The notes beneath the pieces were generated by a model, which ran no database searches, had not been told where the DNA came from, and worked only from the letters and a program-made list of their open reading frames with translations. Both the position numbers and the translations under genes were made by a program. Below, piece after piece: positions 1 through 8,050 of a stretch of 11,915 bases of DNA. Origin of the DNA: Clostridia bacterium (GTDB lineage: Bacteria > Bacillota > Clostridia > Christensenellales > DTU072); contig JAQVTZ010000037.1 in assembly GCA_028699795.1 (NCBI GenBank), positions 1 to 11,915 of the forward strand, written 5' to 3'. Position 1 is the stretch's first letter. Each line of letters opens with the position of its first letter.

Positions 1-629
1 ACGATATTGGCGGCTGCGGCACGCGCTCTGCGAAGGTCGCCTTTGCGGTGAGGACCGTCCAAAATCATTTGGTCGCCGGTGTAAGCGTGAATCGTGCTCA
101 TGATACCGCTTTGGATGGGGGCGAGGTCATGAAGCGTCTTTGCCATGGGGGCAAGGCAGTTGGTGGTGCAGGAAGCCGTAGAGATAATGGTGTCTTCGGG
201 CTTAAGAATGTTTTCGTTAACAGAAAACACAACGGTGGGAAGGTTGTTACCTGCGGGTGCGGAGATGACAACTTTTTTGGCGCCGGCATCGATGTGCGCT
301 TGCGCCTTTTCTTTTGAGGTGTAAAAACCCGTACATTCTAATACGACATCTACGCCGATTTCTTTCCAGGGAAGGTCTTTGGCGTCCTTCATCGCATAAA
401 TTTTAATTTCTTTGCCGTTCACTTCGATTGCGCCGTCTTTGGCGACAACGGTGTTACCTAAAGCATATCTGCCTTGCGCCGAATCGTATTTGAGAAGATG
501 CGCGAGCATCTTGGAATCCGTAAGGTCGTTAATCGCTACTATTTCGTAACCCTCGGCTTGAAACATCTGTCTAAAAGCTAGTCTGCCGATTCTGCCGAAT
601 CCGTTTATCGCAACTCTAACATTTGCCAT
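1..629 (-). CDS. gap: Glyceraldehyde-3-phosphate dehydrogenase, type I (N-terminal 209 residues, cut by left edge)
   Basis: The product is the glycolytic enzyme that oxidises and phosphorylates glyceraldehyde 3-phosphate to 1,3-bisphosphoglycerate, using NAD+, in the cytoplasm. The reverse strand reads MANVRVAINGFGRIGRLAFR, the dinucleotide-binding Rossmann start with its GFGRIGR glycine motif. The stretch VAINDLTD (about residues 31-38) carries the Asp typical of NAD-preferring enzymes. The catalytic signature SCTTNCLAP is complete, with the nucleophile at Cys154, and the partner His181 follows in STIHAYTGDQ. The ATG at 629 is preceded by GGAGG (rc of 641-645), which fixes the start. About 209 codons are present, out of roughly 335 usual for the family; the rest lies beyond base 1. 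The gene follows leuS on the same strand but has its own promoter-like sequences. No frameshift or missing key residue is visible. Confidence 0.97.
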   Translation of the reverse strand, partial: MANVRVAINGFGRIGRLAFRQMFQAEGYEIVAINDLTDSKMLAHLLKYDSAQGRYALGNTVVAKDGAIEVNGKEIKIYAMKDAKDLPWKEIGVDVVLECTGFYTSKEKAQAHIDAGAKKVVISAPAGNNLPTVVFSVNENILKPEDTIISTASCTTNCLAPMAKTLHDLAPIQSGIMSTIHAYTGDQMILDGPHRKGDLRRARAAAANI

Positions 630-673
630 AATTATTTTATCCTCCATATTTATATTAGTTTGTTACTAAAAAC

Positions 674-702
674 ATTTTATACTTATTGTGCCAATTATGC
701 AA
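674..702 (-). promoter_or_regulatory. Putative proximal gap promoter (TTGCAT-17-TAAAAT)
   Basis: On the minus strand TTGCAT (697-702) is followed by a 17-nt spacer and TAAAAT (674-679), a 5/6 match to the -10 consensus. The expected start of transcription is near 667, giving a leader of about 38 nt that contains the GGAGG site of gap. The -35 match is only 3/6, but nearly the same pair (TTGCAA-17-TAAAAT) precedes the acyltransferase gene at 8140, which adds some support. It is not experimentally shown. Confidence 0.5.
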
Positions 703-723
703 CCATTTTTTTCCTATAGCGGA

Positions 724-751
724 ATTATAGCGCTTATAAAATTAAAGTAAA
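724..751 (-). promoter_or_regulatory. Putative distal gap promoter (TTTACT-16-TATAAT)
   Basis: On the minus strand a perfect -10 hexamer TATAAT (724-729) lies 16 nt downstream of TTTACT (746-751), a 4/6 match to TTGACA. It is just past the leuS stop codon and would give gap a leader of about 90 nt. It could act with, or instead of, the proximal site. AT-rich intergenic DNA yields such matches by chance, so support is moderate. Confidence 0.4.
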
Positions 752-773
752 ATGCCCCTATCATTTATTTTAC
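747..773 (-). terminator. Weak hairpin at the 3' end of leuS, possible terminator
   Basis: On the minus strand a 7-nt inverted repeat, GTAAAAT (767-773) and ATTTTAC (747-753), is separated by a 13-nt loop and followed by TTTAATTTTAT. The left arm overlaps the last leuS codons and the stop. The stem has only one G-C pair, so it would be unstable and may terminate poorly. It is the only hairpin-plus-T candidate seen after leuS. Confidence 0.22.
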
Positions 774-3164
774 CACCAAATTGATGATTTTATCGGGAAC
801 ATAAATTACTTTTCGTACGGTTATATTTTGGAGCAAACCGAGCGTGTCGACAGCTTGCAGTACCTCGTCTTGTGTAGCGCCCCTTGCCACTTGTACTCTG
901 CCGCGCACTCTGCCCATAATCTGTACGGGAAGCTCTACGGTGTCGCTTACCAGTTTTTCGGGGTCGTAAACGGGAAAACGCCCGCGGTCAATTTTTGCGC
1001 CTTTGTTGATGGTTTCGTACATCTCGCTTGTGATATGCGGCGCAATCGGATTGAGTAAAAGCAATATCGTATTGACTTCTTTTAAGGTTGTTTTTCCGCG
1101 CGCAGTAATGGTATTGAGCGCGGTCATGATCGCAGCAATCGCCGTGTTGAACTTGGTGTTTTCGTAATCGTCACCAACTTTTTTGATAAGCGCATCCAGA
1201 TTGAGATCCGAGGTGTCGCAGTTTTTTACAAGCATATCTTGAAGGTTCCACAGTTTGGCAGTAAACCGTGCGCATCCTTTGATGCCGTCGGGAGACCAAG
1301 GCGCGGGCTTTTCGTAATCGCCGATAAACAAAATAAATATCCGCAATACATCGGCGCCGTAATGGTTGACAACATCGTCGGGATTGACAACATTGCCGCG
1401 GGACTTACTCATCTTTTCGCCGTCGGAGCCCAATATGAGACCTTGGGCAGAACGCCGTTTATACGGCTCGGGGTAGGTTACCACGCCGATATCGTATAAA
1501 AACAAATTCCAAAAACGCGAATAAATAAGGTGTCTGGTGACATGCTCCATACCGCCGTTGTACCAGTCTACCTGTCCCCAATACTTATAGGCTTCGGGGT
1601 CGACTGGCGCGAAATCGCAATGCGGACTCATGTAACGCAAAAAATACCAAGAGCTTCCCGCCCATTGCGGCATGGTATCCGTTTCGCGTGTGGCGGGACC
1701 TCCGCAGAGGGGGCAGATTGTACGCACCCAGTCTTTGCATTTAGAAAGAGGGGAGGAGGCGTCGTCCGTAGGGTTGAAATCCTCTAAATCGGGAAGGCGC
1801 AACGGCAAATCCTTATCGGGCACGGGTACTTGTCCGCATTTGGGACAGTTAATAATGGGGATAGGCTCGCCCCAGTAGCGTTGACGGTTGAACGCCCAAT
1901 CCTTCATTTTGTAATCCGTTTTGGGCTTGCCGATATTATGAGCATCCATGTAGTCGATAATTTTGGGGATAGCTTGTTGGACGGGCAACCCATTGATGAG
2001 AGGAGAGTTGACCATAATGCCGCCGTCTTTTGCCGCGTACGCTTCTTGTGTCACATCGCCGCCCGCAATCACTTCAATGATGGGAAGCTCGAATTTTTTT
2101 GCAAAATCCCAGTCTCTTTGGTCGTGCGCGGGTACTGCCATAATGGCGCCCGTGCCATAATCCATCATGACATAGTCTGCCGTAAAAACGGGTATTTCGG
2201 TACCCGTTAAGGGGTTAATGGCAACCAAACCTTCCACTTTTACGCCTGTCTTTTCTTTCGCCATATGGATGCGGTCAAATTCGCGCTTGGTCTTTGCTTG
2301 CGCTTGGTAAGCTTCGATTTCGTCCAAATTGACGATGTCTTTTTTGTATTGTTCGAGCAAGGGGTGTTCTGGCGACACGACAAGGAAGGTCACGCCGTAA
2401 ATGGTATCGGGGCGTGTCGTATAGACCACCAAGGGGTAGTCTTCGCCGCTTGTTTTAACCTTAAAGACAAGCTCGGCGCCAGTGGACTTGCCAATCCAGT
2501 TTTGTTGCTCTATTTTGATTTTATCCGGGAAGTTGACTTGGTCCAACCCTTGCAAAAGCCGTTCGGCGTATTCGCGAATTTTAAGAAACCATACATCTTT
2601 ATCTTTTTGGATGACTTCGGTGCCGCACCTGTCACACACGCCGTTTTGACTTTCTTCATTGGCGAGAACCACTTTACAGTTGGGACAAAAATTGACATAG
2701 GTGTTGGATTTATACGCCAAGCCTCTTTTAAAAAGCTGTATAAAGATCCACTGTGTCCATCTGTAATACTCGGGGTCGGTGGTGTCTATCACGCGGGACC
2801 AGTCGAAGCTGTAGCCTACTTTTTTGAGTTGGGCAATGAACTTAATAATATTGGCATCGGTCACTTTGCGCGGATGTTGTTTGGTGGCCATTGCAAAGTT
2901 TTCGGTAGGGAGACCAAACGCATCGAAGCCGATAGGGAAAAGCACATTGTACCCCTCGAGTCTTTTTTTGCGCGCGATGACTTCCATTGAGGAAAACGCG
3001 CGGATATGGCCTACATGAAGCCCCGCTCCGCTGGGGTATGGGAACTCGATAAGCCCGTAAAACTTAGGTTGATTGGGGTCTTCAGTTACCTCAAAAAGCT
3101 TATTGTCGTACCAATATTGTTGCCACTTTTGCTCTACCGCTTTAAAATCGTAATCTTTTGCCAT
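765..3164 (-). CDS. leuS: Leucyl-tRNA synthetase
   Basis: This class I aminoacyl-tRNA synthetase charges tRNA-Leu with leucine in the cytoplasm. All landmarks are present in its 799 residues, close to the roughly 800 usual for Gram-positive LeuRS. The HIGH-type motif is HVGH (50-53) and the KMSKS motif is KMSKS (584-588). A zinc-binding insertion has CPNC (160-163) and CDRC (177-180). The CP1 editing domain carries TTRPDT (249-254) and HDQRD (347-351), including the Asp that positions mischarged substrate, so proofreading should be intact. A second Cys cluster is CPKC (440-443) and CPLC (484-487). The C-terminal part has the anticodon-binding fold and a tail domain. The ATG at 3164 follows AGGTG (3169-3173), four bases upstream, in register with the anti-Shine-Dalgarno end. 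The gene diverges from the cassette at 3420. I find no T-box motif upstream. Confidence 0.98.
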   Translation of the reverse strand: MAKDYDFKAVEQKWQQYWYDNKLFEVTEDPNQPKFYGLIEFPYPSGAGLHVGHIRAFSSMEVIARKKRLEGYNVLFPIGFDAFGLPTENFAMATKQHPRKVTDANIIKFIAQLKKVGYSFDWSRVIDTTDPEYYRWTQWIFIQLFKRGLAYKSNTYVNFCPNCKVVLANEESQNGVCDRCGTEVIQKDKDVWFLKIREYAERLLQGLDQVNFPDKIKIEQQNWIGKSTGAELVFKVKTSGEDYPLVVYTTRPDTIYGVTFLVVSPEHPLLEQYKKDIVNLDEIEAYQAQAKTKREFDRIHMAKEKTGVKVEGLVAINPLTGTEIPVFTADYVMMDYGTGAIMAVPAHDQRDWDFAKKFELPIIEVIAGGDVTQEAYAAKDGGIMVNSPLINGLPVQQAIPKIIDYMDAHNIGKPKTDYKMKDWAFNRQRYWGEPIPIINCPKCGQVPVPDKDLPLRLPDLEDFNPTDDASSPLSKCKDWVRTICPLCGGPATRETDTMPQWAGSSWYFLRYMSPHCDFAPVDPEAYKYWGQVDWYNGGMEHVTRHLIYSRFWNLFLYDIGVVTYPEPYKRRSAQGLILGSDGEKMSKSRGNVVNPDDVVNHYGADVLRIFILFIGDYEKPAPWSPDGIKGCARFTAKLWNLQDMLVKNCDTSDLNLDALIKKVGDDYENTKFNTAIAAIMTALNTITARGKTTLKEVNTILLLLNPIAPHITSEMYETINKGAKIDRGRFPVYDPEKLVSDTVELPVQIMGRVRGRVQVARGATQDEVLQAVDTLGLLQNITVRKVIYVPDKIINLVVK

Positions 3165-3187
3165 AATACACCTGTTTAGGAACCTCT

Positions 3188-3249
3188 ATTATAGACTCTT
3201 TAATAAGAAATCTATGTATTAGAATACCACAAGCACCCTATTTATGCAA
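3188..3249 (-). promoter_or_regulatory. Candidate leuS promoter elements
   Basis: Two options exist on the minus strand. TTGCAT (3244-3249) is followed by a 17-nt spacer and TATTCT (3221-3226), giving a leader of about 50 nt. A perfect TATAAT (3188-3193) lies nearer the gene but has a poor -35 (CATAGA) and would leave a leader of only about 17 nt, barely holding the AGGTG site. The first pair shares its -35 hexamer with the proximal gap promoter. Neither is strong enough to choose with confidence. Confidence 0.35.
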
Positions 3250-3260
3250 ATATTTACCAA

Positions 3261-3283
3261 ACATTCTTATTCTATGCGAATGT
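3261..3283. repeat. Short inverted repeat in the divergent intergenic region
   Basis: ACATTC (3261-3266) and GAATGT (3278-3283) are perfect 6-nt inverted arms 11 nt apart. They lie between leuS and the divergent cassette, just upstream of the candidate leuS -35. The element could be a regulator site for leuS, but an arm this short in AT-rich DNA may be chance. The rest of 3165-3419 holds the candidate promoters and nothing else that I recognise. Confidence 0.2.
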
Positions 3284-3382
3284 ATGATTCTCTAAGTGAA
3301 TTTTTAAAAGAAGTTCCAAAATGACTTTTGTTGCGGCATCGCAGTAAAGTTCAGTCAAAAATATCCAACAGGAGTTTTGTTA

Positions 3383-3412
3383 TTGACCTTTATATTTATT
3401 ATATTGTATAAT
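3383..3412 (+). promoter_or_regulatory. Promoter of the envelope cassette, predicted leaderless
   Basis: TTGACC (3383-3388, 5/6 match to the -35 consensus) and a perfect TATAAT (3407-3412) are separated by 18 nt. The -10 ends only 7 nt before the ATG at 3420, so transcription should begin at or next to the start codon. The sequence just before the ATG (ATAAAGCAA) has no Shine-Dalgarno match. Together these predict a leaderless mRNA for the first gene, unlike every other gene in the window. Confidence 0.6.
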
Positions 3413-3419
3413 AAAGCAA

Positions 3420-4850
3420 ATGAATAAAAAAATATTCTCTAAAAAGACTCTTTTTGCGGCGATGGCGCCCGTGATCGCTTTTTTGTTGATTGTCGCGCTT
3501 GTTACCGCTACCGCGTTGCTTGCCAATACAGGCAAAGTGCAAGTAAAGGGTATCATCGGGAGAGGGGAGAACGGCGAGGCGACGGGAGTCATTTCCGATG
3601 CGCCTTTTCAGTATGAAGCGGTAACGAGAACCGCTTTTGTTTTTGACTTCGAAAAGTTTTTGGCTGTCGTTTTCATGAAAGATATTATCGATAGCACCAA
3701 CGCGATGGGCATCAGTTTGGCGCAACAGTGGGGAACCATTGTGATAGACGCCTTCCGCAGGGCGAGAGTGCCGTCCGAAAAACTGTTGGCGTTTGGCAAA
3801 TATCTTGCAAACACCGCGGACGAGTTTAGCCAAGAAGTGTTTCATGAGGATCCCGAAAAGGCAAGTTTGGTTGTAGTGATTTGGGCATTGCTGAACGAAG
3901 ACCCCCAAGGAGACTTATTGTATCAAGTGGCGGGCGCGGTCGATTGGGTTGCCCTTTATAACGAAATGATAACAGAAACAGGGTTAAATCCCGAAGAGGC
4001 GGGCAGGGTGCTGTACCAACTTGCGCTTGCGCTTGCAGAAGGGTCTGACAAACAGCTCATTGCTGACTTGGGCGAGCGAAGTTTTGTGGTTTTGTTTTCG
4101 CAAACTATGGTTGCCGCGACAGAGATATCGATGCTTACTTCGGGCAGCACGCTTGCCTCGGCAAGAATGGTCGCCGAAGTTTTGTATGAGTTGGGCGCCG
4201 AGTATAGGAATATTATCGAGACTTTCGGCATCGAAAACCTCAATAACTTATTCGGTAGCGTGTATCTGGACGAACTGCTTGCGGACACCAATTACAGCGA
4301 CCATGTATTGTCGGCATTTACGGAATCCAAAGAGTTGTTCGGGTTTGCAGTAGCGTTTCTTAGCGAAATGTTTACCGTGCTTGATAACCAAATTGCCTAC
4401 TCCTATTACAACTATTTGCACGAAGAAAACAGCAATCAAGCGTATGCCGAGTGCGCCCTTATTCTTGCCGCGGCGATAGAACAAGGTCTAGACTACGCTT
4501 ATGGCGTTACGGGACTAGACGAAGTTGCATTGGGGCTCAAGATTGCAGGTATTAACGCCCACCTCAACCTTGTTTCCGAGCCCGAAGCGGATTATGAGCA
4601 GAAGTTAATAGAAGAAACTGCGGAAATTACAAGAGCATACGGGAAACTAATACAACTGACGGAACTGGAGGCGGAAGCAAGCGCAGCCGGATACGAGGAG
4701 TTTCTTAAAAATCCAAAAAAAGTGCAAGAGATTGCGGATTGCGCCCAAGAGGTGTTGGGGTATGCGCCCAACATCGAAAGAGGCGCCAAGACGGCATCCG
4801 CGCTGATACTATTCAGCTACTTATCGTATTTAATCGTACCGACGGAATAA
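3420..4850 (+). CDS. Uncharacterised membrane-anchored or exported helical protein, first gene of an ABC cassette
   Basis: I do not recognise this 476-residue protein. Its N-terminus is basic (MNKKIFSKKT) and is followed by a hydrophobic stretch at about residues 12-35, consistent with a signal anchor or an uncleaved signal peptide. No lipobox Cys follows it. Residues 36-65 look extended and Gly-rich. From about 65 to the end the sequence reads as acidic amphipathic helices rich in Ala, Leu and Glu, with segments such as GRVLYQLALALAEG (195-208) and AEVLYELGAEY (252-262) suggesting a helical solenoid. Only two cysteines are present (346 and 441). The last 20 residues (SALILFSYLSYLIVPTE) are hydrophobic and might touch the membrane. 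The stop is 12 bp before the ABC ATPase start, so the protein is probably an extracytoplasmic partner of that transporter; this role is inferred only from context. The ATG at 3420 was chosen because later starts would cut into the signal segment. No ribosome binding site precedes it. Confidence 0.85.
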   Translation: MNKKIFSKKTLFAAMAPVIAFLLIVALVTATALLANTGKVQVKGIIGRGENGEATGVISDAPFQYEAVTRTAFVFDFEKFLAVVFMKDIIDSTNAMGISLAQQWGTIVIDAFRRARVPSEKLLAFGKYLANTADEFSQEVFHEDPEKASLVVVIWALLNEDPQGDLLYQVAGAVDWVALYNEMITETGLNPEEAGRVLYQLALALAEGSDKQLIADLGERSFVVLFSQTMVAATEISMLTSGSTLASARMVAEVLYELGAEYRNIIETFGIENLNNLFGSVYLDELLADTNYSDHVLSAFTESKELFGFAVAFLSEMFTVLDNQIAYSYYNYLHEENSNQAYAECALILAAAIEQGLDYAYGVTGLDEVALGLKIAGINAHLNLVSEPEADYEQKLIEETAEITRAYGKLIQLTELEAEASAAGYEEFLKNPKKVQEIADCAQEVLGYAPNIERGAKTASALILFSYLSYLIVPTE

Positions 4851-4862
4851 CGGAGGACTAAG

Positions 4863-5519
4863 GTGATTCGTGCCGAAAATATTACAAAAACTTTTAACAA
4901 TAAGCTCACCGTGCTAGACGGCGTCAGCTTGCAAATCGAAAATGGCGATTTTGTGTCGATAACGGGCGCATCGGGCAGTGGCAAGTCTACCTTGCTCAGT
5001 ATTTTGGGCGGTATAGACAAACCTACTTCGGGCAAGGTGTTTTTGGACAAAGTCGAAATTTCGGCGCTTGCAGAAAAAGAGCTTGCGAAGCTCCGCCGTA
5101 CCAAAGTGGGGTTTGTCTTTCAGTTTTTCAATCTCGCGCCTTATCTTACCGTGCTCGAAAATATCATGTTGCCCGTTATTTTGGACGGGAAACAGACCAA
5201 ACATTTCGCAAAAAAAGCCGAAGACCTTATGGAATACTTAGGCATTACCGCGCAAAAAGAGAAATTACCCTCTACACTTTCGGGCGGCGAACAGCAGAGA
5301 GCGGCCATTGCTCGGGGACTTATTTTCGGCCCCGAAGTCATTTTTTTAGATGAGCCTACCGGCAATCTGGACAGCAAGACAAGCAGAGAGACCATGGAGT
5401 TGCTTGCCAAAATCAATGCGGACACGGGTACGACTATCGTACAGGTTACCCATAGTATGACAAACGCAGGGTTCGGCAACCGCATCATCGAGATACAGGA
5501 CGGACAAATCAAAGCATGA
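4863..5519 (+). CDS. ABC transporter ATP-binding protein, MacB/LolD type
   Basis: This cytoplasmic ATPase of 218 residues would power the permease encoded next. It has every nucleotide-binding motif: Walker A GASGSGKS (35-42), Q-loop Gln87 in VGFVFQ, signature LSGGEQQ (139-145), Walker B VIFLDEP (159-165) with catalytic Glu164, and H-loop His197. The wording (SITGASGSGKSTLL, FQFFNLAP, DEPTGNLDS) is that of the LolD/MacB/YknY family, which pairs with FtsX-type permeases, not with classical import permeases. Length is normal for a stand-alone subunit. Translation starts at GTG 4863, preceded by GGAGGA (4852-4857) with ideal spacing. The stop codon overlaps the next start as ATGA, so the permease is probably translationally coupled. 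The substrate cannot be read from the ATPase. Confidence 0.95.
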   Translation: MIRAENITKTFNNKLTVLDGVSLQIENGDFVSITGASGSGKSTLLSILGGIDKPTSGKVFLDKVEISALAEKELAKLRRTKVGFVFQFFNLAPYLTVLENIMLPVILDGKQTKHFAKKAEDLMEYLGITAQKEKLPSTLSGGEQQRAAIARGLIFGPEVIFLDEPTGNLDSKTSRETMELLAKINADTGTTIVQVTHSMTNAGFGNRIIEIQDGQIKA

Positions 5520-8029
5520 AAGCGTTGTTTAGGCACACCTTGCGCAGCGCTGCCGACAGCAAAGCGCAGGTTTTTATCATTATATTGACGGTTGCCGTCG
5601 TTACTGCGATGATTTTCGCATCCTTTTCCATATCGGATGTTTTTTATAATCTCAATATGATCGAAAACGACCGCGTCGCGCAAGGCGCCGACATGCTGCT
5701 AGGGAGCAACGGCAGCGCGTCCGAATTTTTCAGCAGGGCCCGCGTAGACAGTGTGCTAAATAAAACCCCGCAAGATATTGCCCGTACAGAGTATTTTCTT
5801 AAATTCACCACGGTAATCAAGTATGAAAACGCAACCAAAACCGTGTTGTTGGAGGCAACAGACCTTAACGAGTATGTAGAAAAGCACGATTTGCACTATG
5901 TCGAGTACAGCGAAAACAAAACGGGAATTATGCCCGCAATTATCGGGAAAACTTTTTCCGATACGACGGGATTGCACGCGGGCGATACCATCGAAGTTTA
6001 TATCGCTTCTTACGACAAATATATCGATATGGTAATAACTTATGTTGCGTCCGATGAGGGTATATTTAAGTCCGCTGTTAACAACAATATTTTGGTGGAT
6101 TTTTCCGCGGTAGGAAATTACGGCATGGTAAGCGCGGTGTATCTCACTTTTACGGATGCCGCATACTTCACCCAATACCAAACCGAATTCCAAGCAATAT
6201 TGCCTGCGGTAAGTTGTCGTGAAGGCAATAATTATAGCGCGGTAAAGGATATCGTATTTAACAATACATTACTGTTTGGAATCGGGTTGCTGTTTATCGT
6301 CGCAACAATGGGACTGATTTTGCTGACTTCTTACATGATTGTCGCGCGCAAAAGAACGCGTGAAATGATTGTCTTTAAGGCAGCGGGAGCCTCGCCCGCA
6401 ATTACCGCGCTCATTATGCTTTTAGAGGTTGCGGTCTATGCGTCGGCAGGCGCCATCATCGGCACGGCACTGGGCAGATTTGCCATGCAACTGATTGTTA
6501 ACAATATGTTACCTTATGGCAAAGACCTTATTTCCTATGAAATTTGGAAGTATGCGGTAAGTCTTATTATCGCGTTTTCAGTAACCATAGCGGCGTCTTT
6601 GGCCCCCATAATCGCGGTAAGCCGAAAGACTATCCGAGAGCTTAACGCGGACAGCCCCAGGCTTGCCAAGCCTCCCAAGCCTCTTGTTTGCGGCATCCTT
6701 ACGCTTGTTGCCGCGGGCGCGCTTGCGGCAACTATTTTCTTGAAAGGTATTTGGGTTGCCGTCCTTAGCATCGCGGATATTGTCTTGATTGTCGTTTGGG
6801 TGTCTTATGCCGCCCCGTTCGCGCTGAAAGCGGTTGCCGCCGTTTTGCGAAAAATCCATCCTGTGGGAGGCTTCGGGTTGGGGACAATGACCCTGAACCG
6901 CAGTAAGGCGATGCGCACAATCACCGCGTTGGTTGCCGTCATCATTGCGTTTTCTTTTATGGTGGTACAAATCGTTGGCCTTGTGAAGTATGCCGTTACC
7001 CCGTTTTCGGACAGATACAGCGCGGATGCCGTGGTGTTGGTTTCCTCTCCGCTAACCGAAGAACAAAGGTTTGAATTGGTAGAAAGCCTCCATGTCGAGG
7101 GTGTGGAGGAAGTCGGCTTAATGAATGGCGCAAGTTTCGAGTTGCCGCGGAGCAGAATGGATCTTACAGCTAGCGAAAAAGCCTTTTCGCTATATGGTGT
7201 CGATAATTTATGGATGCTGGAGCATTGCTCGTCCCGCTTGAGCGAGGGGACGGCGGAGCGTTGGCGCGAAACGCAAAATCCTATTGTGCTAAGCGAAGAT
7301 ATGATGATAAGACTGGGTTATGCACTAGGCGATACCGTATCGTATAAAACGGTATCCGAAGATTATGACGACAAAGAGTTTATTTTCACGATTGTGGGCG
7401 TCGACCATACAATAACAAGGTATGACAGAATCGGGTATACGAAATTCGATATTATCAAAGATATTTCAACAGGCTGCACCTGTTTTGTAGATTATTTGCA
7501 GGGAGCCGACCAAGACGCCGCGCTGTTGGGTTTAATTCGCACGGTAGACGCCCAAAATATAGAGCGTAGTTTTGTGCTTACATTCGACGAATGGACGGAA
7601 GCAGAGAGTACGGGTATCGAAGGAATTATCGGCATATTGAGTATTGTACAATATGCGATTATCGCGGTTAGTTTGATTGGGATTGTCAACATTTCGGTAG
7701 TAACCGTGTACGACAGAAAATCGGAATTGGAGCTGTACCGCCTGAGCGGTCTTTCGCATAGGGGATATGTCGCCTTTTCGGTGTCAGAGGGCCTGTCGGT
7801 CTCGCTTGCGGGCGGACTTGCCGGGTTCGCGGTTTGTACCTCGCTAAACGCATTGTTGCCGGTGTTTGTGGGTATCGTCGATAAATATCTGCATTTTGGT
7901 ATAGTGTCCGCGCTTTCGGCGTATATTACGGTTGCGGGGGCGTTTGCATTTGCGGCATGCTGGATGATGATTGCGGCAGTCGGCAGAACACACGGACTAA
8001 AAACGCTTAACGAGCGGTTCTTAACTTAG
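5516..8029 (+). CDS. ABC transporter permease with two FtsX-type modules (ten predicted TM segments)
   Basis: This 837-residue membrane protein should be the partner of the ATPase upstream, whose stop it overlaps by four bases. Hydrophobic segments lie at about 18-40, 252-275, 296-322, 346-370, 390-409, 412-435, 468-492, 705-730, 757-783 and 797-822. The arrangement is a duplicated unit: one TM, an extracytoplasmic domain of about 210 residues (41-251 and 493-704), then three TMs, with two extra TMs linking the halves. After the first TM of each triplet comes the FtsX-type cytosolic loop, seen as KRTREMIVFKAAGAS (279-293) and YDRKSELELYRLSGLS (732-747). Proteins of this ten-TM class either extrude lipids, peptides or antibiotics or transmit force across the membrane; which applies here is unknown. 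A weak AGGACGG lies 12 nt before the ATG, so coupling to the upstream gene probably drives translation. Confidence 0.92.
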   Translation: MKALFRHTLRSAADSKAQVFIIILTVAVVTAMIFASFSISDVFYNLNMIENDRVAQGADMLLGSNGSASEFFSRARVDSVLNKTPQDIARTEYFLKFTTVIKYENATKTVLLEATDLNEYVEKHDLHYVEYSENKTGIMPAIIGKTFSDTTGLHAGDTIEVYIASYDKYIDMVITYVASDEGIFKSAVNNNILVDFSAVGNYGMVSAVYLTFTDAAYFTQYQTEFQAILPAVSCREGNNYSAVKDIVFNNTLLFGIGLLFIVATMGLILLTSYMIVARKRTREMIVFKAAGASPAITALIMLLEVAVYASAGAIIGTALGRFAMQLIVNNMLPYGKDLISYEIWKYAVSLIIAFSVTIAASLAPIIAVSRKTIRELNADSPRLAKPPKPLVCGILTLVAAGALAATIFLKGIWVAVLSIADIVLIVVWVSYAAPFALKAVAAVLRKIHPVGGFGLGTMTLNRSKAMRTITALVAVIIAFSFMVVQIVGLVKYAVTPFSDRYSADAVVLVSSPLTEEQRFELVESLHVEGVEEVGLMNGASFELPRSRMDLTASEKAFSLYGVDNLWMLEHCSSRLSEGTAERWRETQNPIVLSEDMMIRLGYALGDTVSYKTVSEDYDDKEFIFTIVGVDHTITRYDRIGYTKFDIIKDISTGCTCFVDYLQGADQDAALLGLIRTVDAQNIERSFVLTFDEWTEAESTGIEGIIGILSIVQYAIIAVSLIGIVNISVVTVYDRKSELELYRLSGLSHRGYVAFSVSEGLSVSLAGGLAGFAVCTSLNALLPVFVGIVDKYLHFGIVSALSAYITVAGAFAFAACWMMIAAVGRTHGLKTLNERFLT

Positions 8030-8050
8030 GGAAGCATATATTGTTTTCCC

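Noticed and set aside
2265..2990. A 241-codon open frame on the plus strand
   Set aside because: It lies wholly antisense to leuS, whose motifs are complete, has no ribosome binding site, and its product resembles no family; it is a shadow of leuS codon bias.
3371..3376. AGGAG-like bases as the ribosome site of the first cassette gene
   Set aside because: They lie about 45 bases before the ATG and upstream of the -35 hexamer, so they would not be in the transcript.
3399..3908. A 169-codon open frame on the minus strand
   Set aside because: It overlaps the N-terminal coding part of the first cassette gene in antisense and reads as low-quality basic sequence. The plus-strand frame has a promoter, a signal segment and an operon context.
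8029..8050. GGGAA...TTCCC inverted repeat after the permease stop, as a terminator
   Set aside because: The stem is only 5 bp with a 12-nt loop and is not followed by a T-tract.
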